This document shows positions 21,872 to 28,097 of a stretch of DNA of 28,097 bases, piece by piece (position 1 is the stretch's first letter; every line of letters starts with the position of its first letter). The notes beneath the pieces are model-generated. The model was not told where the DNA came from, searched no databases, and saw only the letters and a program-made list of their open reading frames with translations. Both the position numbers and the translations under genes were made by a program. Source of the DNA: Alistipes sp. (lineage in GTDB: Bacteria; Bacteroidota; Bacteroidia; Bacteroidales; Rikenellaceae); assembly GCA_017559615.1 (NCBI GenBank), contig JAFYRB010000060.1:1-28097 (forward strand), given 5' to 3'.

Positions 21872-24523
21872 ATGACAATCTATTATAACCCCGCTTATTC
21901 AGCTTCGCCATATCGTAGTAGTCGCGATGTTGAGTATGGTAATAGCTACTGCGGTAATTTCCAGCTGCTACAACGTCTGCTATTCTATTTAGGTGTGCCG
22001 TATCTTCCCGCTACGGATGAGGAGCGTGTGGCCTACTATCACGCTAATATGCAGCGAGTAATTACCTCCGACTCACTCTTCTATCACTCATTTGTTACGG
22101 ATTCTGCGGGTGCAAGTCGTAAGATTCTTGCGTGGCGTGATACGTTGGTTACCGTGGGTTGGAACATCAAGGAGTATAAGGGTGGTAGTGCGAAGCTCGC
22201 TATGTTTCGTGATTTGGAGCCAGAGAGTATGCCACGTGGTGAAGCGGACTATTGGTACTTGTTGCTCTCGAAATCTCGTGCAGGAGAGGCCCTTTCAAAG
22301 GGTGTAAATATCGTTGTTACTGCGTCGCAGAGTGAGTTGTGTCCACATATTGCAAAGATTCTTGAGTTGCAGCAGCAGAATGGTGTGATGGTGGAGTATC
22401 GCCCTATGGAGAGGCCCGTAGCCGAGGGAACACTTGGACTGGTGCAGCGTGCTATATATGACGAGGCAACAGCGAAGATCTCGCCGCTTTCGGAGGATGA
22501 TACTTTAGAGTATATTAATTTCGATACGGAGGATGATGCGTTGGCGTATGTGGCGTTGCTACCCGTAGATGACGATGTTGTATTTCACTGTACGATGCCA
22601 AAACGCTTCGATAATACGTTGAAAATGCTCGGAAAACCAACCGTCGGTTCAATGCTCGATGCTGGATCTCCACAGGTTGTGCAGCTGTTTATGTTGGGCA
22701 ACGGACTCTTTGAGTATCCGCTAAATATGAAACGTATTATCGAGTGGCTGAACACACCTCTTAACCCTATGGATAATGCGTTGAGACGTGAGTTGAGCTA
22801 CGCCTTAATTAACTCGGGTGGAATAGATAATAAGGAGTGGAATGATGTTAAGAGCAAATTTTTAAGCCGTAAGGATGATGTTGCGTCGCACTACGATAAA
22901 TATCTGCCTCTGCCGGTTGATGGTAAGATTGATGTTGAAAGAGTGAAGGCATTTAACGACGAACTTCGTAAATGGGCCTCATCTTGTATTCACTCGATGA
23001 AGTCTAATAGCGACATTATTCTCGAGCAGCTTGTGGCAATCAACAACTACTGCTCGACGCTTATTACGATGCTTGAGCAGGCACCTGAGGGTTTCGATTT
23101 CCTCGATTTGCAGCTATGGTGTCGTAATATCGCGCAACCAGCCAGCTACAAGCAATACGAAGCGGAGGTCGGCTCTCATAATATAATCACATCAATGGGC
23201 GACCTCCACGATATTGCCGAGAGGGTAGTGTGGTTCCCAGCTTGTGACGCGAGAAGTTATGCCTATCCTTTTGATATGCTTAACGATTCGGAATATGCTG
23301 AACTTAAGGACGATGGAGTGCTACTCTATAAGCGCGACCATCACGCCTTTATGCAGCAGTCGGAGATGTTAAGAATGTTGCTAAACACAAAACGTCTTAC
23401 AATCATCGAGGCGGAGAAGAGCAACGGAGAAAAGACACAACGCCATCCTCTTGTGTTGCAGTTGGAGGAGCGTATTAAAGGCGGCTTTAAGGATATTACC
23501 AAGCAGGTGTCTATCCCCGAGGAGTTCTTCGTTATGGAGCAGCAGGTCGATAATCGAGAGGGTGATGCTATGATGGTGCAACTTGATGAGGATGTGGTGC
23601 TAAAGGAGCGCTATGAGTGTGCTACTGATAAAGATAGCGGAGCAGAGAGTTACTCAAGTATCGAGCAGCTTATTCAACATCCATTTACCTATGTGTGTCA
23701 GCGTAAGGCGAAGCTAAAGGATAGGGAGATGCCTTCGGCGCAAGATTGCAACAGAACGCTTGGAAATGTGGCGCACTTAATCATTGAGAAGGTTTTCGCT
23801 GATGGTCGAGATGTCAATGAGGCTACGGCGTATTATAAAGCAAATTACGATGCTATATTCGAGGAGGCAGTGCGTGAGACTGGTCTGTTGTTGCTATCGA
23901 AGGAGAATGCATTGTCGCTTCGTAAGCTTAAGCGCGATATGTTGGAGGTATTGCGAAAACTTACAAAATTTATTAGACGAAATAACCTCAGCGTAGTTAG
24001 TTGTGAGTATGTATTTGATGATGTGCCGTGGAACGATGCGGGTGAGGGTGTGATGCTGGATTCGCGTATAGATATGTTGCTAAATGATAGCAGTGGCGGT
24101 AAGGTAATATTCGATTTTAAGTACTCTAGCAGCAGTAGAAGACGCTGTGAAATAGAGGAGAACAGAGCTTTGCAGCTGGCGCTGTATCGCTATTTGGTGC
24201 AGCAACAGTTTGGTAAAGATACGAGGGTTCGTATTGCATATATTCTGCTACCTGATGTTGATATACTAACGGCGGATGATTTTGACGAAGCGAGACCTGT
24301 AAGCGTAAAGCCCGATAGAAGTGGAATTGATATAATGGCCGAGGCAGCGCGAAGTTATATATTCCGTTGGAAGCAACTTAAGGAGGGACGTATAGAGCGC
24401 GTTGAGGACTGTGTCAAAGGAAGTGGAGAGTATGGTGTAGAAAGCGGATTATTCCCACTTAAAACCTCTGGCAAAACATATGAAAAGGATTCTTTCAACC
24501 CAGACTACTCAAAACTGAAATAG
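21872..24523 (+). CDS. AddB-like PD-(D/E)XK nuclease subunit
   Basis: An 883-residue cytoplasmic protein, probably the AddB-like partner of the helicase gene that follows by one base. The C-terminal RecB-family nuclease is complete: His635 (GNVAHLI), Asp734 (SRIDML), Asp748 and Lys750 (VIFDFKYS), Gln768 and Tyr772 (QLALYRY). Before it, SSIEQLIQHPFTYVC (about 610) is the usual entry motif. The N-terminal 600 residues should be the inactive helicase-like part. There is no Walker A motif. The segment FVTDSAGASRKILAWRDTLV near residue 75 is conserved-looking but not one I can assign. I do not see the Cys pattern for the iron-sulfur cluster known in Bacillus AddB. The role, double-strand break end processing and degradation of foreign DNA, is inferred from the family. 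Confidence 0.75.
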   Translation: MTIYYNPAYSASPYRSSRDVEYGNSYCGNFQLLQRLLFYLGVPYLPATDEERVAYYHANMQRVITSDSLFYHSFVTDSAGASRKILAWRDTLVTVGWNIKEYKGGSAKLAMFRDLEPESMPRGEADYWYLLLSKSRAGEALSKGVNIVVTASQSELCPHIAKILELQQQNGVMVEYRPMERPVAEGTLGLVQRAIYDEATAKISPLSEDDTLEYINFDTEDDALAYVALLPVDDDVVFHCTMPKRFDNTLKMLGKPTVGSMLDAGSPQVVQLFMLGNGLFEYPLNMKRIIEWLNTPLNPMDNALRRELSYALINSGGIDNKEWNDVKSKFLSRKDDVASHYDKYLPLPVDGKIDVERVKAFNDELRKWASSCIHSMKSNSDIILEQLVAINNYCSTLITMLEQAPEGFDFLDLQLWCRNIAQPASYKQYEAEVGSHNIITSMGDLHDIAERVVWFPACDARSYAYPFDMLNDSEYAELKDDGVLLYKRDHHAFMQQSEMLRMLLNTKRLTIIEAEKSNGEKTQRHPLVLQLEERIKGGFKDITKQVSIPEEFFVMEQQVDNREGDAMMVQLDEDVVLKERYECATDKDSGAESYSSIEQLIQHPFTYVCQRKAKLKDREMPSAQDCNRTLGNVAHLIIEKVFADGRDVNEATAYYKANYDAIFEEAVRETGLLLLSKENALSLRKLKRDMLEVLRKLTKFIRRNNLSVVSCEYVFDDVPWNDAGEGVMLDSRIDMLLNDSSGGKVIFDFKYSSSSRRRCEIEENRALQLALYRYLVQQQFGKDTRVRIAYILLPDVDILTADDFDEARPVSVKPDRSGIDIMAEAARSYIFRWKQLKEGRIERVEDCVKGSGEYGVESGLFPLKTSGKTYEKDSFNPDYSKLK

Positions 24524-24524
24524 T

Positions 24525-27500
24525 ATGAAGAACACTACATTTGTAAGTGCTGGTGCCGGTAGCGGCAAGACATATAAACTAACCGAGGATATTGCTCGAA
24601 TAATTAAGGAGGGTAGGGGTAAGTTCTCGGCCGAGCAGGTTATCCTTACAACATACACCAAGGCTGCTGCTGCGGAACTACGCGAGAAGGTGCGCTCGAA
24701 GCTCTATAGCGAGGGCTTGTATCGTGACGCTATGAATGTCGATAATGCTGCCATAGGCACTATACACTCCATTGCCTTTCAGTTCGTATCGCGTTATTGG
24801 TATCTGCTTGGTGTAAGTGCTAATGTTTCGATTATGGCCGAGGAGGATAGTAAATTCTATGTCTCGCAGTCATTGGCATCGTTACCTTCAGACGTGCAGT
24901 TGGTCCTATTTGATAGAGTTTTAAAGTCATTATGTATCGTAGGAAAGTATCACACGTCTCCAGATTTTTGGAAAGATGAGCTTAAGTCTCTAATTGGAAA
25001 TACCATTGAGATGTGTGTGTCGGATAGTCAACTTGAGCAAAATCGTGAGCAGAGCAAGGAGCTTCTGGCAAGAGTTTTTAAGTGGTCCGACTTTGATATT
25101 AGCGATAAGGTTATTAGTGATGCCTTGGCGAGCCTTAAACGCATCTTCGAGCTTATGATTGAGAAAGCTCGAAAGGATAAGGCGATAAAGAGAGCAGAGC
25201 TGTATGAGGATATTCGTGAGCTTGAGGAGAGAGATAAGTCAGGCGACTACTTGCCTATCTACAGATTGCAACAAGTAATTTCGAATTATACGAAAAAGCC
25301 GAGTGGTCTTGTAATGGAAAAGTGTGGCGATGATGTAGAGTATCTGCGAGATTTGTTAGAAAAAATCCCCAGATCCAAGCAGGTCAAGGAGCTTATGGAG
25401 AGTTACATAGATGCGATTTTTGATTTGGCGATAAAGTGGAAAAAGGAGTACGAGGCCTTCAAAAGGGAGCGTTGTCTCTTGGATAATGGAGATTTGCTTA
25501 TCAAGTTCAATGAACTGCTCAACAACGAGAGTGTTGTGGAGGAGATAAAGAGTCGCTATAAGTTGGCGTTTGTTGATGAGTTTCAGGATTGCTCGCCTCT
25601 GCTTGTTAATTCATTCAAGCGTCTATCACACCTTATGGAGTATAGTGAGTGGGTAGGTGATATCAAGCAGGCTATATATGGCTTTAGAGGTAGTAATACG
25701 GAGCTTATCAATACCGTTATTAGTGATGTTTCAAAGAAAGAGAATGGCAACAGTCTCGTCCCATTATCTCATTGCTGGCGCTCTAATAGCACGATTGTGA
25801 ATCTTGTAAATGAGGTCTTTATCAACGTGTTCGAAGGTCAGATTAAAAGAGAGTATGTTGAGTTGTTTATGCCCGAGCGCAAGGAGGACCAGAAGGCACC
25901 CGAGGAGCGTCAGGTTAGACATTGGATGTTCAAGGGAGGAGATGTAAACGAGCGAATTATCGACCAGATCGAGGAGTTGGTATCGGAGAAAAACTATGAT
26001 TATAAGGATATTGCAATTCTCTGTAGGTTCAACGATGACATAACCAATTTAGTGAAAATCCTTAAGAAGCGAGGTATTCCATATAATGTGGCTCCAGATA
26101 GGAAAAACGCTGTTGAGGATGAGGTATCTTCGTTCTTGAAGGCTGTTATTTCTGTGGTTGCGCAAAGTGGCAATGAGCTTTCGAAGGCAATCATCGTGAA
26201 TAGTGCAGAGCAGGGTTATGGAGTCTCAAGAATTTTATCTGATAGATTGAAGTTCGTAGAGGCTGATAAGGATGGTAGTGTGTGGCTTGAGGAGTCGCAG
26301 ATTATTAGCCGTATTATGAAACTTCGTGAAACGGTATGCAGTCAGGATGTGAAGTCGGCAGTCGAGAGCGTTGTTGCGGAACTTAATCTGCAAGGTATTA
26401 TTAAGCGCATCGATCCATCGACTCCTGCATATAACTACTGTGCCGAGCTTATCAACGAGGCTGCTGTATACGAACAGAGATGTAGTAGTCTCGGTTTGAG
26501 TAGCACTTTGATAGGTTTCTCCGATTATCTGGTAGATAATATCTTGCTTTATCCGGGCAAAAGTGATGGTATTACGATTACGACATACCATAAGTCGAAG
26601 GGCTTGCAGTGGCCTTGTGTTATTCTATATTCGTTGGAGACTCCTCCGGTTAAGGATAATCTGGCCTTCTTTGGTGTCTTAGCCATAAGAAAACCGACAC
26701 AAACAGATTTGCGTTTAATCCCAAGTGCGATAAATAAGGTCTGCGGCAAGTTGATAGTAGATGCATCTTATGGTGTAGATGATGACCTTTATAACGTAAG
26801 AGAAGCATTGCGTGATGAGGGCAAACGTCTGTTGTATGTTGGTATGACACGCCCACAGGAGCAGCTTATATTGATCCAAAATGGCGACAGCCAGCAGTGG
26901 CTATCGGATGTGGGTTGTGATGTCGTTGGCGAGAATGATTCTGAGTGGTATGGTACGCCACTACGTCGTTTACGCTCGATTGTTGTGGAGGAGAAGAAGG
27001 GTAAGGGCAAAGAGACGGAGTCTGTTGAGGAGGATGTTGTGATTGATGAGCCTATAGGCGACGTTGCTCGTGAAACATTTGAAGTTCTTCGTCGACCTTC
27101 GGAGCCGATTGCGTATAGTTGTAAGTTCCTGTCGCCAAGTAAGGTAAAAGAGGCGGTCAAGAGATATAGAGTCGTGCAGTGCGAGAAGTTTGCTCCACGT
27201 CTTCAGATAAGGGCTATGGATGGTAAGGATAGCACCATTGGCAACTTTATTCATCACGCTATGTGTCTATGGAGTGGCGATAAGGCACTATTGGAGTCGC
27301 TTGCTGCGGAGTATGGCGTTAAGGTCAATATAGCAAATCTATGCGCTTCGATTGAGGCATTTAGGGATTGGATGGCCGACAACTATAAAGGTTCAATGAC
27401 CGAGGAGCGTGAGTTGCCATTTAGTTTTACTAATGCGTCGGGGCAGTGTGTCAATGGCGAGATAGACCTTGTGTATCACACCGAGGAGGGTGCCGTATTG

Positions 27501-27692
27501 GTAGATTATAAGACTTATCAGGGTGAAATTTCGCAACTTACGAAGGTGGGCGGCGACTTTAGTGCCGAGAAGTACGTTGGTCAGATAGCGTTATATGATG
27601 AGGCGCTACAACGTGCTGGCAATAAGGTGATTGATAGGCTTATCTGCTACTTGTCGCTGGGCGTTGTAGTTCGCTTTGAACAGGAGGCGTAA
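24525..27692 (+). CDS. AddA-like UvrD-family helicase-nuclease
   Basis: A 1055-residue superfamily 1 helicase fused to a RecB-family nuclease, the expected AddA arrangement, slightly shorter than Bacillus AddA. Motifs in order: Walker A SAGAGSGKT (Lys15), Ia TTYTKAAAAELR, Walker B FVDEFQDCS (Asp351, Glu352), III VGDIKQAIYGFRGS, IV HCWRSN, V TTYHKSKGLQWPCVILYSLE and VI LLYVGMTRPQEQL. The nuclease near 905-1030 has His910 (GNFIHHA), Asp981 (GEIDLV), Asp994 and Lys996 (VLVDYKTY), Gln1020 and Tyr1024 (GQIALYDEAL). It starts one base after the AddB-like stop, so the two are co-translated. Together they would unwind and resect DNA ends for recombination. A divergent defence-type helicase-nuclease is the alternative. 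Confidence 0.88.
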   Translation: MKNTTFVSAGAGSGKTYKLTEDIARIIKEGRGKFSAEQVILTTYTKAAAAELREKVRSKLYSEGLYRDAMNVDNAAIGTIHSIAFQFVSRYWYLLGVSANVSIMAEEDSKFYVSQSLASLPSDVQLVLFDRVLKSLCIVGKYHTSPDFWKDELKSLIGNTIEMCVSDSQLEQNREQSKELLARVFKWSDFDISDKVISDALASLKRIFELMIEKARKDKAIKRAELYEDIRELEERDKSGDYLPIYRLQQVISNYTKKPSGLVMEKCGDDVEYLRDLLEKIPRSKQVKELMESYIDAIFDLAIKWKKEYEAFKRERCLLDNGDLLIKFNELLNNESVVEEIKSRYKLAFVDEFQDCSPLLVNSFKRLSHLMEYSEWVGDIKQAIYGFRGSNTELINTVISDVSKKENGNSLVPLSHCWRSNSTIVNLVNEVFINVFEGQIKREYVELFMPERKEDQKAPEERQVRHWMFKGGDVNERIIDQIEELVSEKNYDYKDIAILCRFNDDITNLVKILKKRGIPYNVAPDRKNAVEDEVSSFLKAVISVVAQSGNELSKAIIVNSAEQGYGVSRILSDRLKFVEADKDGSVWLEESQIISRIMKLRETVCSQDVKSAVESVVAELNLQGIIKRIDPSTPAYNYCAELINEAAVYEQRCSSLGLSSTLIGFSDYLVDNILLYPGKSDGITITTYHKSKGLQWPCVILYSLETPPVKDNLAFFGVLAIRKPTQTDLRLIPSAINKVCGKLIVDASYGVDDDLYNVREALRDEGKRLLYVGMTRPQEQLILIQNGDSQQWLSDVGCDVVGENDSEWYGTPLRRLRSIVVEEKKGKGKETESVEEDVVIDEPIGDVARETFEVLRRPSEPIAYSCKFLSPSKVKEAVKRYRVVQCEKFAPRLQIRAMDGKDSTIGNFIHHAMCLWSGDKALLESLAAEYGVKVNIANLCASIEAFRDWMADNYKGSMTEERELPFSFTNASGQCVNGEIDLVYHTEEGAVLVDYKTYQGEISQLTKVGGDFSAEKYVGQIALYDEALQRAGNKVIDRLICYLSLGVVVRFEQEA

Positions 27693-27693
27693 T

Positions 27694-27725
27694 AAAAAAA
27701 AGGAGCGTTACTGCTCCTTTTTTTT
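27694..27725. terminator. Bidirectional terminator of the addA-like and reverse transcriptase-like genes
   Basis: Eight A plus GGAGC (27694-27706) pair perfectly with GCTCC plus eight T (27713-27725) around a 6-base loop. It works on either strand. The stop codon of the minus-strand gene lies in the loop, so the last codons of that gene are part of the terminator. Confidence 0.92.
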
Positions 27726-28097
27726 ATTGTCTATCTCGGCGAATACTTCTCTGCGATGCTTGTAGAACTCATTCACTAAACTCCTGTATCCTAGCCTCTT
27801 AAGTGTGTCATACGTAATGTTGTACATCGACTTGTTGTGACGCTCTGCTGCCACAACGCGAATCTTCTGCTGTAGGAAGTGGTCAATCTCCTGAAGTCCC
27901 TGCGTGCTATTGATAATAGGGAAGTACCAGCGGGACCACGTCAGCGACTGTTCAAGGCTACTCTGCTCGAAGAATACGCGGTTGAAGCGTCCTATTAGTC
28001 GCGCCATCGCTTTCTCCGAAGAGACTCCCTTGCGCTGCTTCCAGCGAAGTATCGAGCGTGTTTTGCGGCGTATCTTGCCCTTCATCTTCTCGATACC
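27708..28097 (-). CDS. C-terminal fragment of a reverse transcriptase-like protein, cut by window edge
   Basis: The minus-strand frame ends at TAA (27708-27710) and is open to the last base of the window. The first ATG (28085) is preceded in frame by Gly-Ile-Glu-Lys, so this is the 3' end of a longer gene. About 129 residues are visible. They resemble the thumb/maturase-like C terminus of bacterial reverse transcriptases: a basic KIRRKTRSILRWKQRKG, a helix with FNRVFF, then SLTWSRWYFPIINSTQGLQ, EIDHFLQQKIR and LKRLGYRSLVNEFYK. The Trp-Tyr-Phe, leucine-helix-Asp and Gly-Tyr-x-Ser-Leu-Val features are what I recognise. The catalytic palm (YxDD) would lie outside the window. A group II intron-like, retron or defence RT cannot be told apart. 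It converges on the addA-like gene. Confidence 0.55.
   Translation of the reverse strand, partial: GIEKMKGKIRRKTRSILRWKQRKGVSSEKAMARLIGRFNRVFFEQSSLEQSLTWSRWYFPIINSTQGLQEIDHFLQQKIRVVAAERHNKSMYNITYDTLKRLGYRSLVNEFYKHRREVFAEIDNKKKEQ

Noticed and set aside
1..28097. CRISPR arrays, tRNA or rRNA genes, insertion sequences
   Set aside because: No regularly spaced direct repeats, cloverleaf-like or rRNA-like segments, transposase frames or flanked terminal repeats were noticed on either strand.

Overview
The window looks like chromosomal DNA from a Bacteroidales bacterium. Three signs support this: promoters of the Bacteroidetes type (TAnnTTTG -7 element, sometimes with TTTG about 19 bases upstream), translation starts with A-rich leaders instead of Shine-Dalgarno sequences, and many outer-surface lipoproteins with BACON, Fn3-like and lipocalin-like domains. 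An Alistipes/Rikenellaceae-like host is my guess from gene style only. No rRNA, tRNA, CRISPR array, insertion sequence or SusC/SusD pair was seen.

Layout. (1) 1-2258: accessory, defence-flavoured DNA. It holds the end of an unknown gene, an A+T-rich putative PD-(D/E)XK endonuclease followed 4 bases later by a calcineurin-like phosphoesterase, a terminator hairpin, and a decayed YhcG/DUF1016-like fragment that still has a promoter-like element. (2) 2259-4519: an unknown Cys-rich protein on the minus strand and, divergently, a secreted M28 metallopeptidase with its own promoter and terminator. (3) 4576-7009: the ahpC-ahpF peroxide-reduction operon. (4) 7012-8784, minus strand: a membrane-bound TPR/LuxR-type regulator, divergent from what follows. 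(5) 8906-21752: eight consecutive lipoprotein genes in two transcription units separated by a strong terminator and a new promoter. The first unit has three Fn3/BACON/beta-repeat lipoproteins. The second has a five-domain Fn3-like lipoprotein, an Lcl_C/DUF1566-like lipoprotein, a second BACON-Fn3 lipoprotein, a subtilisin-family protease lipoprotein and a lipocalin-like lipoprotein. (6) 21799-27725: a two-gene AddB/AddA-like helicase-nuclease operon. (7) 27708-28097, minus strand: the C-terminal end of what looks like a reverse transcriptase, convergent with the addA-like gene and sharing its terminator.

The best candidate for an undescribed system is region 5. A membrane-anchored one-component regulator sits next to eight co-directional lipoprotein genes, one of them a complete serine protease and several built from the same Fn3-like domain with a helical insertion. 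Two of the large lipoproteins are paralogues with the same architecture and the same Cys-Ser-Pro-x-Ser-Glu-Phe tail motif at residue 603. I infer a surface-exposed protease/adhesin assembly. Nothing in the sequence identifies its substrate. All family assignments come from reading motifs by eye, without database searches.
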